DNA of 64,000 nucleotides from Typha latifolia (Eukaryota > Streptophyta > Magnoliopsida > Poales > Typhaceae): the NCBI GenBank assembly GCA_019914945.1, contig CM034108.1:10790280-10854279 (forward strand). The letters run 5' to 3'. Position numbers and translations under genes: made by a program. A model generated the notes under the pieces. The model searched no databases. It worked only from the letters and a program-made list of their open reading frames with translations, and was not told the origin of the DNA. Positions 1 through 10,199 of the stretch are shown one piece after another. The number at the start of each line of letters is the position of its first letter. Within the stretch, counting starts at the first letter, position 1.

Positions 1-577
1 AAGGTTAATTTTGAATTATTTGGTTAGCCTCTAAAGAATGTGGATGGCAACCAGAGAGTCATTATTGAAGAATTGAGTTTTGCCTTGCCTCCTTCGTCTT
101 CTTCGCTCTCGTTCTCTCAATCCCCAGCAACGTCGCTTCTAACCTCCCTCGATCGGCCAATCACCCTAGTCCCTTAGGGGTGGCCCTCTCCTCCCCCTTT
201 TTTTAATCTATCCAATACTTGCCATAACCCTTCCATCAACCATAACCCTTCCACCACCACTTTTCACCGGTGCCACCCCATTAACGCTGGTCCTCCACCA
301 ACCACCACCATCTAGGATCTCGTGCCTCCATCCACGGATCCTGATCAAACCCCCTGATGTTTGTCTACTAATGGGACGATATCTCGAGATCCCCATATCC
401 GATTTGTTTGAAACTTAATTTGTTGGAAAATTTCTCGAGCTACAACATATCCAAATTTCACGTCGATCTGACTGTGGCATCTTTTGGGATCTTACTACAA
501 AGTTTCGTGCCAGATCTAGTCCAGATCAGAGAATTGGAAGAGATCAAACGTTAGCCTAAGAGGAGATCATATCAAGC
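1..577 (+). repeat. Probable 5' LTR and leader of the Ty3 element (partial)
   Basis: No gene is visible here. The stretch lies directly before a primer-binding-site-like sequence at 578-589 and the Gag remnant from 755, which is where a 5' LTR should sit. It holds C/T-rich text (60-340) and no open frame with recognisable similarity. The left edge of the LTR is outside the window or not visible, and no matching 3' LTR was found after 3760. The assignment rests on position only. Confidence 0.4.
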
Positions 578-589
578 TGGTATCACACC
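578..589 (+). other. Primer-binding-site-like sequence (initiator tRNA-Met type)
   Basis: TGGTATCACACC resembles the TGGTATCAGAGC site used by many plant LTR retrotransposons to prime minus-strand DNA synthesis from initiator tRNA-Met. It sits between the presumed LTR and the Gag remnant, as expected. Confidence 0.5.
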
Positions 590-754
590 ATTCCTCGGAC
601 ACGCGCTTCCTATGATGACAACCAGAGTCGTAGCTGCACGGTGAGATGAGGAAGAAGAGATTCTCCAATAGAGGAGGGGAAAACGGTTGCGGGGACTTCT
701 ACCCGCAGAACCGCCCTATCTAATCGGAATACAGAAGAACCTAGTGTCCAAGCC

Positions 755-1430
755 GTGTTGAGGTCTCTTTCTGAACAAATGGTCATCAACAACCAGATGA
801 TGATGGAGATGATGCGGGAATTATGGGCGACAAGGGAAGCCATGGTGAACGAGAACGCACCATCGACTCCACGATGTGAGTCCACTTCTATGAACCCACC
901 ACCGCCGGTTCAAAATTTGCAACCACAAGAGCTAATGCTGGCACCACCCTATGGGCAGAGGCAAGCAATGATGGTTACACCAGGCCCAGTTGCAGGTGAA
1001 CCTATCCGAGGAGCGAACCACTATGAAGACCACCTTGGAGATCAAAATCCATGGGCGGGGCAATACGACATGAACCACGGCGAGTTAATCAAAATCGAAG
1101 GAGGGATCATCAACCATTCATAGTGCATCCTCCTCCGGCATCCGTGGACAAATCTGGAATGAGACAACGGCATCCGTGGACAAATCGTGCGTCTTGAATT
1201 CCCCAAGTTCAAAGGTGGTGATCCGATCGATTGGTTTTATAGGGCCGAGCAATTTTTCACATACCAAGGTACGGCGGAAGAATACAATGTGACGCTTACG
1301 AGCTTCCACCTTGAAGATGCGACGCTTAATTAGATTCGAGCAGCCAATGCCATTGAGGCTATCCAAACTTGGGCTGACTTTTGCGTCGATATCACACGAC
1401 GATTTGGAGTGTCGGGGTATGACTTCTCAT
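755..1430 (+). pseudogene. Gag N-terminal half, Ty3 type, broken
   Basis: The frame from 755 to 1123 encodes a Met-rich helical stretch followed by a Pro/Gln-rich linker, as at the start of plant Ty3 Gag. After a frame break, 1190-1430 reads LEFPKFKGGDPIDWFYRAEQ and onward through FCVDITRRFG, the capsid region, with an internal stop near 1332. A short direct repeat (GCATCCGTGGACAAATC at about 1139 and 1170) lies at the frame break and may have caused it. The coding order continues on the opposite strand in the next block. Confidence 0.75.
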
Positions 1431-1434
1431 CACA

Positions 1435-1865
1435 ATGAAAGCATAGGCTTTTGGCCCTTCGTTCCTCCACTTGAGCAGGTGTGAGTGCTCGTCCCGGACC
1501 TCTAGATGCGTACTTTACATCTTGGGATGGCTTCAAGGGTGCTCGAGAAGGTACCACTGCAACAGCAATTCTTGGTACTCCAGTGATATTTCCCGCTACA
1601 ATGGTTGGTTGAGCTTGATTGCGGCTTCCTTGGCCCGTCCAATTCTGTTTCAGGTGTAACTTCATGGCCCTATATTTGTCTTCCATAAGCACCGCATCTT
1701 CGAAGGCCTCCTTTAAGGTTCTAGGCCTTAAAGCTCTCACATTGGCTTGTATGTCTCCCCGCAACCCGGAGATGAAGGTGCTGCGAAGTTGCTGATCCGT
1801 CCATGGTGGATGACATCGGCTACTTATCCTCTCAAATTTTTATTGGTATGCCCCAACTGTGGTCT
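1435..1865 (-). pseudogene. Inverted Gag block (capsid C-terminal part and zinc knuckle)
   Basis: Read on the minus strand from about 1865 down to 1435, this gives TTVGAYQ, then FISGLRGDIQANVRALRPRT and onward to ERRAKSLCFHCDEK, the capsid C-terminal part and the start of the CCHC zinc knuckle of Ty3 Gag. Its flanks (Gag N-terminal half at left, protease at right) are on the plus strand. The block therefore fits the missing part of the polyprotein but is flipped in place by about 430 bp. The frame 1330-1764 is open for 144 codons. Confidence 0.8.
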
Positions 1866-1916
1866 TTTGCACAGTCTCATTTGTGCCCGGGCATTGCTGC
1901 GCTAAACCGATGAGAT

Positions 1917-2409
1917 CGGTGATGCTAATCGACAGATTGGAGGATGTGGTGGATGAGTTTGCAACTAAAAATGAAGGTGTGGCTGGAAATCAAGGAGAAG
2001 AAGCTGAAGAGCAACCCGTGGAGGACATGATAGCCGAAATCTCCCTCCACGCCTATTCGGAGACAGCTGCGCTAAAGACTTTGCGGGTAAATGGTGTAGT
2101 CAAGAAAACCACAATGAAAATCTTGATTAACACGGGGTCCACCCAAACTTTATTGACAAGAGGCTCCTTAGGAAGATTGGGCTCGAGTCGGAACCCACGG
2201 AAGGGTTCAATATAATGATTGGAGATGGCACCATCTTACGAGCGAATTTTATTTGTGGAGGTCTGGAATTGAAGGTGCAAGGCCAAACTTTCACATTGGA
2301 TCTTTATCCAGTGGCCTTGCAAGGTGCCAATATTGTTTTGGGGATCCAATGGCTTCGAAGCTTGGGGCCCGTGACATTTGACTTTATAAATCTCTCCATG
2401 ACATTTTAG
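1917..2409 (+). pseudogene. Ty3 aspartic protease remnant
   Basis: The region reads ILINTGSTQTLL near 2121-2156 and NIVLGIQWLRSLGPVTFDF near 2329-2387. Both are landmark motifs of plant Ty3 proteases: the active-site loop, and the ILG-type segment before reverse transcriptase. The catalytic Asp of the usual DTG/DSG triad is Asn here, and a frame break lies near 2212. The enzyme would be dead. Confidence 0.8.
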
Positions 2410-2456
2410 AGGAATGACGAGAGAGTGCTGCTGGATGGAAATCAATAGCTGATTGA

Positions 2457-2580
2457 ACTTCCAAGCGTAGGGGACACAAGTGAGCTCGTCTCTTTCTCAG
2501 CACCCACTTTTCCTTTTTTCTCAGATCTGCGGAGAGCCATCAAGCACCCACTTCCAAGCGTAGGGTACGCAAGTGAACTG
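2457..2580 (+). repeat. Short direct repeat at the RT/RNase H deletion
   Basis: CTTCCAAGCGTAGGG followed by CAAGTGA occurs twice, at about 2459 and 2551, some 92 bp apart. It lies exactly where reverse transcriptase and RNase H should be, between the protease and integrase remnants. Direct repeats at a deletion join suggest template switching or illegitimate recombination, which is inference. Confidence 0.6.
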
Positions 2581-2589
2581 GTCCGACTC

Positions 2590-3760
2590 ATGGAGGAGCT
2601 GAGAGAGAACCCATCAAGCCACTACGAGCACGAGGAGCGCGGCGGGTTGGTACTCGAGCGTGGCCGGATCAAGGTACCCGCAGACGAGGAGCTATGGAGA
2701 TTATTGATGGCCCACTTCTATGATACCCCTATGGCAGGCCATGAAGGGGTCTTACGTACCTACAAGCAGCTAGCCCAAAATTGTACATGGATAACGATGA
2801 AGTCGGACGTGAAGAAATATGTGCATGAATGCCAAACCTGCCAACGAGCCAAATCGGAGATACTCAAACCCAGCGGGCTGTTGCAACCACTGCCTATACT
2901 GGAGCATATTTGGAAGGACATCTCCATGGACTTCATCAAAGGGCTGTCGGAGGTCCGAGGACAATCGGTGGTGTTTGTTGTGGTGGATAGGCTAAGCAAA
3001 TATGCTCATTTCATAGCAATGTCTCACCCTTTTTCAGCGAAAAAGGTTGCTGAAAATTTTGTTCGGGAAGTGGCACGCTTGCATGGGATGCCTAGGACGA
3101 TCGTGTCAGATCGGGATCGCATCTTTATCAGCGAGTTTTGGTCCGAGTTCTTCAGATTGCAAGGGACTTGAATCAACCTTAGTTAACTTATCACCCCGAG
3201 ACGGATAGACAAACTGAGGTAGTGAATCGCGGACTAGAACAATACTTACAATGCTTTGTGGCGGACCGACCAAAAGATTGGGTCAAATTCCTTCCATGGG
3301 CCGAGTGGTCATACAATACTGCTCATCACTCTAGCATCGGAATGACCCCCTTTGAGGCGGTTTATGGGCGCACTCCCCCGGTCTTGCGTACCTATGATAG
3401 TCTCGCGGCGGGAGATAGAATCGAGCTTGACTTGAAACTTGCCGATCGAGATAAAACATTGAGACGGCTCAAGATTCACCTAACAACAGCCCAAAACTGC
3501 ATGAAGCAGACTCATGACAAAGGCTGGCGTGAGCGAGAGTTTGAGGTGAATCAATGGGTGTTCGTTTGAGCTCAACCGTACCGGCAGTCCACATTGAGGC
3601 CAATTTTGAACCAGAAGTTAGGTTACAAGTACTATGGTCCGTACTGAGTGCTACAACGAATCGGTCCAGTAGCTTACCTATTGGATCTACCTAAGGGAAC
3701 CAGGATATATCCAGTCTTCCATGTATCGGCATTGAAGGCCCAGATCGAGCCTAACCAATA
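2590..3760 (+). pseudogene. Ty3 integrase remnant
   Basis: 2590-3171 encodes the HHCC zinc-binding part (H-x-GH near GHEGVLRTYKQL, then CQTCQRAK) and the catalytic core start (DISMDFIKGL, VVVDRLSKYAHF, TIVSDRDRIF). A stop at 3169 and a frame break separate this from 3180-3570 (WAEWSYNTAHHSSIGMTPFE, YGRTPP). The tail after the stop at 3568 still reads [20 protein letters not shown]. Two of the three catalytic acidic residues are recognisable, but the interrupted frame prevents a whole protein. Confidence 0.9.
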
Positions 3761-4134
3761 AAACCAGTTTTCTTTATCTTCTCAAATTAACCCTTCGTTT
3801 CATTGCAGATAGATTCAGAATCTGGAGAAGTCATGAATATCAAAATTGTAGATCTCAGATTGACGACCTTATCCAACTAGTTTGATATTATTTAGATATG
3901 TGTAGAATATTCTATGAATATTTTTCTGAAACTGCGCAGAGCTGAATTTAACTAATTAAATAAAATCTTAACTTACTAAGACTCTATCTAAATCAAATAA
4001 CCAAATAAGATAATTAGACTCAATCCATTAAGTCTAATCTCCCATTGATGTGATTTGATCTAACCCGGTTCGCATCAATATATAAAAAGATTTAGAATAT
4101 TTTATACATATTTATCAACTAAAATCCTAACAGG
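3761..4134. other. AT-rich intergenic stretch, nothing recognised
   Basis: This follows the last integrase motif. No 3' LTR, polypurine tract or gene is visible, and the sequence is AT-rich and unstructured. Confidence 0.5.
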
Positions 4135-4640
4135 CTCGAAAATAATTTCAAGCCAATTTTAATCATGAGCCGGCTCAATCAAATAGGGTTAATAAGGCTT
4201 GAAATAATTATAATATATATAATAATTATAATATTTTTTATACTATATAATACTATAGTTATGTTATATTCTAAAATTTACTTAAGTGGATTGTTATATA
4301 CTTTGATCTTATAGAGTTTAGTTCTAAATTTTGATCATATCATATCTTTTCTAAATACATAAATATTTCTATTAGTTTATATTTTTGAATTCTTTATTCT
4401 AAGCTTGATTTAAGCCTAAGTTAAGCTTAATCTAATTCAAGCTTGATTAGGCTCGAAATTTAGCTTGAATTTATTAAGATTTGAAATTGCTTATTGATCA
4501 ACTCATTTAGACTCGAGCTCAAAATTAACTCGAAATTGATTCAAATTGAAATAATTTCAATTCAAGCTTGATCATAAATTTAGACTCAAAATTAATTTTA
4601 ATTCAAGCTTGACTAGAGCTCGGCTCGATTACACCCGTGC
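4135..4640. repeat. Dispersed repeat rich in AAGCTTGA/GGCTCGA motifs, hAT-like end
   Basis: The stretch repeats words such as AGGCTCGAAA, TCAAGCTTGA and TTAGACTCGA many times. It ends with GAGCTCGGCTCGATTACACCC, close to the reverse complement of the left end of the hAT-like element at 58717 (TAGGGGTGTAAACAAGCTTG). It is probably a non-autonomous element related to that one. The left edge is uncertain and no target duplication was confirmed. Confidence 0.45.
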
Positions 4641-4682
4641 GTAACACAGATCTATATCTAGATCTTGTTCGTGATCTCTCAA

Positions 4683-4952
4683 AGGTTTCTTATCGCGTCA
4701 TGCTCTATCCACCGTTAAATATTCTTTCATTCTCTTCTACTCTCGGTTGACTTGAGTCATCACTGGGTCTTTCAATATAAGGTTTCTTATCGCGTCATGC
4801 TCTATCCACCGTTAAATATTCTTTCATTGCATTTTTTTCTTCTTCTTCTACTCTCGATTGACTTGAGTCATCACTGGGTCTTTCAATACATATATTTTTT
4901 CTTCTACTCTCGTCACATTGTTGACTTGAGTCATCACTGGGTCTTTCAATAT
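4683..4952 (+). repeat. Promoter tandem repeats with W-box/palindrome
   Basis: A unit of about 100 bp is repeated (first copy about 4683, second about 4781). Its 31-bp end, beginning TTGACTTGAGTCATCACTGG, occurs three times: 4747, 4858 and 4921. A weaker copy follows near 4985. Each copy carries TTGACT, which fits the W-box consensus TTGAC(C/T), within the imperfect palindrome TGACT-TG-AGTCA. The last copy runs into an alternating AT stretch (4952-4965) about 180 bp upstream of the ankyrin gene's ATG. A role as a WRKY or bZIP target is inference. Confidence 0.7.
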
Positions 4953-5146
4953 ATATATATATATAGGCAAATACTTCAATGCATTGAGTTATCCCAGGGT
5001 CTTTCTTTACTCCATCCATTTTCTATATATTGTTCCTCAAATGGCCTATATTATATGTAAATTAAAATGTGCTAGCTGATCCCGCAGTCACTGCCAAATA
5101 CGTGACCGCTGGATACTATTGTCCAAATATTCGATAATAGCTAGCG

Positions 5147-8100
5147 ATGGTTGCTGCAGCAGCAGGTGCAAAGGAACTCGGAAGTAACAAAATCCAAGTA
5201 GATTTCGGGCCTGAGAATATCCTCATGAACCATGATTTCTTGAAAGCAGTAAGAAGTGGGAACACGAGGCTTGCGAGTGCGCTTCTTGAATCTGAAGAAA
5301 GAACTTCTAGAGGAGAAACTCAGAGTATTGCAATTGATGTTCCTATTAATGTTGCTCCTGATCACGAGATGGGGGACGACGACATGACACGAGAGCACAG
5401 AACCAGTTGCCTTCGAGGTGTTACCATAGGGGGGAACACATCCCTCCATATAGTTGCGAGCAATGGAGACCTGGAGCTCGTTCAGTTGATATGCAGTAGA
5501 AAGAGTTCCCTCTTGGTGGCATGCAACCAGATGCTGGAGACGCCGCTGCACTGTGCTGCGAGGGCCGGGCATGACCAGATCGTCCGCCACATGATCTCTT
5601 CCGCTGGTGGGGTGGGCGGAGTTGGAGTGGAGACGATGCTAAGAGCAAGGAAAAAAGGTGGAAGGACCGCCTTACACGAAGCAGTGCAAAATAGGCATTT
5701 GAATGTGGCGCGTGAGTTATTGTCGCATGATCGCGGATTGGCTTATATGCTGGACGACGACGATGTTTCTCCTCTTTACATGGCTGTCCTTTCAGGGTCT
5801 CTTGCATTAGTTCAAGAGTTCAAACAACACCACCTTCCTCCCGTCGGAGATTCACCGTTCTACGCCGGACCGAACGGGCAAACTGCTTTGCATGCTGCGG
5901 TACTTTATAGCCCATCTTATCTCTCAAAGGCATTAGCAAGACCCAAACAAATACCCACACATCTGACGAACTTCAAAAGGCTCAACTCTGAGTGCTTCTC
6001 GGATTATGGTACATTTCTATTATATTTTTCTTTTGCGTGATGGATCTTTCAACCTTTCTCTAAGTATCTCACTTCCGAGTTTTTGACCGAACTAGCGTTT
6101 CCAAACTTTTTTTTTTTCAAGGTTTAGGATGATTTAAAATTTAAATACTAGATTATGTAAGTTAGAAATTCGCTAACTAAGTAGGACTTATATCCATATG
6201 AAGAAAATTGCTAAGTATGGAGAAAACTTTTATCTATATGAATTTTTTTCTCACATGCTTACTAATTATTTTAGCAAATTTTAAATTTTCACATAAAAGA
6301 TGGTTGTTTGATGACTTATATTTACAAATCGTTGTTCCAATCAACGATTTTTTTAACTCATCTAGTCATAGTCAATGACTTATATAGAAATTGATATCTC
6401 AATCAGTAATTTTTTAACCCGCCTAATCCTATATTTAAATTTTGACGTGAATTAAACATGTGATAAAAAAAATTTGAGAGACTTAAAATAGGTAAAGAAA
6501 AAAGAAAACTCTCCCACTTACTGACTGGATGATAGAGTAAACCACCTAGAGTTATATCACCTTTCCTCAACCCTTGAGGCGGACCCCAGAAGGGATCTCT
6601 TTAACTTGGGTTTAATGGGTATTTCAACCAAAGTAGTGGAAAGTAGATAGATGAAGATTACTATATATTATTCGTGTAAACTTTTAATGGCATAAATCTG
6701 TTTGACAGAAATCGCACAAGAACTCTTACAATGGGGTCGAAAGCTTGCAAGAAAAACCGATAACTCAGGGGCCACACCTCTCCACTATGCAGCATCTGAT
6801 GGAAATCAAGAAATTGCAGAACTATTAGTGGAATATGATCCTTCTCTGGCGTACATCCCAGATTCTAGTGGCTTTTATCCTATCCATGTTGCTGCTAGCA
6901 TGGGGAAAACTGAGATAATTGATAAGCTGATATTAGAATGCCCTGATTCAGATGAGTTACTTGATGATCGTGGAAGAAACTTTCTTCATGTTGCTGTCGA
7001 AGGGAGAAAGTGGTCGACAGTCTCTTATTTCAGCAAAAGGCTGGAGCTTTCGAGATTAATGAATGCTGCTGATTTTGAAGGGAATACACCTCTACATCTA
7101 CTTGTAGAGAATGAAAAAGAATATTTTGTGTATTCTTCGGAGCAGGGATTCAAGGAGCCTAATTTCTTGAAGGTAATTAATCCCCCTTAATATTATAATT
7201 TAGATCTCATGCATGTTTCCCATCCTGCATGAAAGCTAATTAATGTGTGTGTAGCTTCAAAATAATTCTTAATTTTCCTTTTCCTTGTCCTTTTTGGACA
7301 TCTCCAAGCAGAAAAAGAATAAAGCAGGTGAAATAAGCATCAACTACACGATTTTTTTTGACCAAATCTTCCAAACTTTATTTATAGAAATAGATCACAC
7401 CCTAAATTTAATACTTTCTATTTTACTATTACCGTAAGTAAAACACTAATAAGTTTAACATTTTATTTTTAAATAAATTCAACATTTTATCTTCTAAGTA
7501 AAAACATTGATTTATCTGTGTTTTTATTAAAAAAAAAGGCTATAAAAAATTAACATATTGCCAGAGAAAGTAGATTCTATCTTTTTCACATAAAACACTA
7601 GTCATTTAAGCGTCTTATTAAGATGCATGGCTACTTAGTTTCAAAAGTCATAACTTTCTAATAATAGTCTATTTTGGATATATAATATATTATTATTAAG
7701 ATGAAAGAGGAATTAATATAATGATTTTGATCGAATATTAATCTGACCTCAAATGAGAAATACATTAGTAAAAAATTTTAAAAAAAAGTTGGGAGTATCG
7801 TAACATTTTGCTCGGCTATCCATTTTAGTTATAAAACATGTCATTGTGAAGATATGAAAAAGATATATATATTAGAATGGTGTGGCCCCGCTAATTGTGC
7901 TCAAAATAGTGAAAAAGGGACGATAGCTCCTCCACATTTTAATCTTAAATTTTGTCTAATTTTTTATTAATAAAATATTGAACTATTTAACATTTTCTAA
8001 AAAGTAAGACATTGAACAATTCAACATTATTTTATAAAGAACTTTTTAATATTTCTATCTAAAAGTAAAACACCGATAAATTCAGCATTTTACTGATAAA

Positions 8101-8936
8101 GCACACTAATTTTAATATTAAGTTTGGGGTGTAAGTTATCTTGATAAATAAAATTTGGGAAAGGACTAGTTTGGTAAAAACAAAACTCTCAACAACACAT
8201 AAAAGGACATGCCATCTAACCATGTAATAGTTTCACATAAAACTTACGCTAATTTCGTCGTCTTACTTTTTATTCTCTGCTCTTATTGTTCCAGTATGTA
8301 CGAGATTGGCTACACAAGTATCTACTAGATTGGCCACACAAGTATCCACCAACTTGGCTACATAAGTATTGGATACAGAAGGGTGGTCTCTCAAGTTCTT
8401 ATTCACTTCACTGCCTCCGACATGACAATCAAATTGAAAATGAAACAGAGGCAACAAAAGGAGGAAACTTAAAGTCGCCAGCTAAAAGCCTAATGGTTTG
8501 CTCTATATTGATTGCCACAGTAACATTTGCTGCAGCTTTCACCGTGCCTGGGGGTTACAAAGCTGATGGCACACCAATTCTAGCAATGCGATTTGGTTTC
8601 AAGGCATTCATTATCACAAATGCCTTAGCATTTCTTCTCTCTGTAATAGCCACATTTTGGCTTGCCTTTGCTAATATAGCAGTGGCTAGGAACGAGCAGC
8701 AGCCACACAACAATACGTCGACGTCTAGAGAATTCTTACTTTGGACACCTCATAACCTCATCGCGATGTCTACACGTAGCATGATTTTGGCAGCTATATT
8801 GATGCTCGTGGCATTTGCTGCAGCCATATATGCTGTCCTGTCTCCAATTCATACTTCTATCGTTTTTGTCTGTATTCCCGTTTTGATTGCAGTTATCTAT
8901 ATCATTCCACTCGGGGTTGAAGAAGCTTTTAATTAA
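5147..8936 (+). CDS. Ankyrin-repeat membrane protein with PGG domain (ACD6/ITN1-like)
   Basis: Model: exons 5147-6008, 6709-7172, 8295-8936; 655 residues. The phases join cleanly (a split GAA codon across intron 1, phase 0 at intron 2). Residues about 25-440 hold seven or eight ankyrin repeats (GNTSLHIVASNGDLELV, ETPLHCAARAGH, GRTALHEAVQNRH, GATPLHYAASDGN, GNTPLHLLVEN). Exon 3 encodes a PGG domain (PGG at about 527-529) with four predicted membrane spans between about 505 and 645. Proteins of this family sit in the plasma membrane or ER and act in salicylate-linked defence (ACD6) or salt response (ITN1). Which role applies here is unknown. Exon 3 opens with a three-copy 8-residue repeat; an alternative acceptor at 8377-8378, also phase 0, would skip it. 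The stop lies only 8 bp before an LTR fragment. The introns (700 and 1122 bp) are AT-rich, with no gene seen. Confidence 0.85.
8302..8373 (+). repeat. 24-bp in-frame tandem repeat at start of ankyrin exon 3
   Basis: Three units of 24 bp start at 8302, 8326 and 8350, based on GATTGGCTACACAAGTAT. In frame they read DWLHKYLL, DWPHKYPP and TWLHKYWI. The period of eight codons keeps the frame open. The stretch is included only if the acceptor at 8293-8294 is used rather than the one at 8377-8378. Confidence 0.75.
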
Positions 8937-8944
8937 CAAATTTG

Positions 8945-9440
8945 ATGTGAACCGGATCAGGTCAGATCGCATCATGAGGACATTGGGTTCGATGGATCAA
9001 GTTTATTTATCTTTTAATTAATTAATGATGTAAACTCTTAAAGTTAGTCTAGTTAAGTCATGTAAGTCAATAAGACAAGTTTAATTAAGTAATATAAGTT
9101 TTTAAGATAAATCCTAATTCGAGTTATGTAAGCCTTTAGGGCTAGTCCTAGTATAACTCATTTTACCTAACCTCTATATATAATCGGATTGGACTCCTTT
9201 CTTTAATCATTCAAGCAGTGAGAAATTATTGAGATAACCAATTTATTATTATCACATTTACTGTTTTATCATAGTCGTAAGATCATCTTTATTTTCATAT
9301 GAACAGATCTTAACCGTAAAATTATTTCAAGCTTCCAAACTCTAGCCACCATCTTCCTCCGCAAGCCATAAAAATATTATAATTTTTATGTCCAAATTGA
9401 TCCGGATCTGTTCGAAACAAAATTATGTTCTGAACAAAAT
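8945..9440 (+). mobile_element. LTR fragment or solo LTR (copia type)
   Basis: The stretch is collinear with 36800-37490: both share ATCATGAGGA, GTAAGCC(C/T)TTA(A/G)GG, a CCTCTATATATA TATA-like box, TTTTATCATA followed by GTTAGATCATC or a close variant, and AGATC-TAACCGTA. No internal retrotransposon sequence follows, so this is a solo LTR or truncated copy. It starts within about 10 bp of the ankyrin stop codon and so may supply that gene's 3' UTR. Confidence 0.7.
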
Positions 9441-10199
9441 TTTTATTTATATAATATTTCTATATTTTATGTGTGAGTCTTAAGCGAGATGTTTGCTAAA
9501 AAAAGATTAAATTACATGGACACCCCTGAATAATAGCTTAATAATACATTGAACCTTGGATTAAAAAAATTTGACATTAACACCCCCAAAACTATTAAAA
9601 ATAAAAAAAAATTATATATAACACCCTGTCTTTTAATGAAATTATAACTTACACTTTATATTTATTATTTATAAATCAAGCTCTATAATTTAGTAATTAT
9701 GTACAGAAAACACTCTGTTAGATAATTTTAAGCTTATTTTTAAGATTAAGTTCTGCTCAACTCATTTTCGAACGGAGCTCAAGCCGAATAGATTATTTTA
9801 AAAGCCTTGAGTGCAGTGGAAGCAGACGACGTTTCATGAGATTTTAGTAAAATTATTCCTTTTAATTATTTATATACATTTCTTAATTTTAACCGTCATC
9901 AGCTAGAAATATTCTATAGATATTATTTATTTTTTCAAAAGTTGACTTTTAAGTCAAATTCCTAGAGAGAAAGAATTTTAGTTAGAATTATGATATCTTA
10001 AGAAATGCGATAATAGTTATAATATTTTAAAAGTTTATAGTGGCAATTACGTAAAAAAACTGAAGATAGGTTCATTTATATTGGTTAGGGCCGGCCTTGA
10101 AATTTTCCCTGGAGGGTCACCCGCGCAGCCTGAGTACTACAAGATTGGAAAATAATTTCGCCGTCATCCACCGTCTGTTTAGATTCATCCGCCTCCTCC
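9441..10199. other. Intergenic region upstream of ESF1
   Basis: No gene is seen. 9510-9660 contains text of the ACACCCCTGAA / ACACCCCCAAAAC type often found at ends of plant DNA transposons, but no partner end was located. At 10083-10096, TTGGTTAGGGCCGGCC carries a TTAGGG half-telobox. Teloboxes are common in promoters of ribosome-biogenesis genes, so this may be part of the ESF1 promoter. Confidence 0.4.

Larger units (their letters stand above)
755..3760 (+). mobile_element. Degenerate Ty3/gypsy retrotransposon, internal region
   Basis: The plus strand shows, in order, Gag pieces (755-1430), an aspartic protease remnant (1917-2409), the integrase zinc-binding domain and catalytic core (2590-3171), and the integrase C-terminal part (3180-3760). 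The last part ends in the [12 protein letters not shown] motif typical of Ty3-type Pol. Many stop codons and frameshifts break the frame. The C-terminal Gag block is inverted (1435-1865, minus). Reverse transcriptase and RNase H are missing between about 2460 and 2550. The copy cannot be autonomous. The integrase wording resembles plant chromoviruses (Tekay/Reina-like), but no chromodomain is visible. Confidence 0.9.

Noticed and set aside
4683..4952. CRISPR-like direct repeats
   Set aside because: Units are adjacent or irregularly spaced, only three copies, in a plant nuclear promoter; no Cas genes.
8263..8457. Minus-strand frame with repeated LVDTCVAN phrases
   Set aside because: Antisense of the 24-bp tandem repeat in ankyrin exon 3; nothing else supports it.
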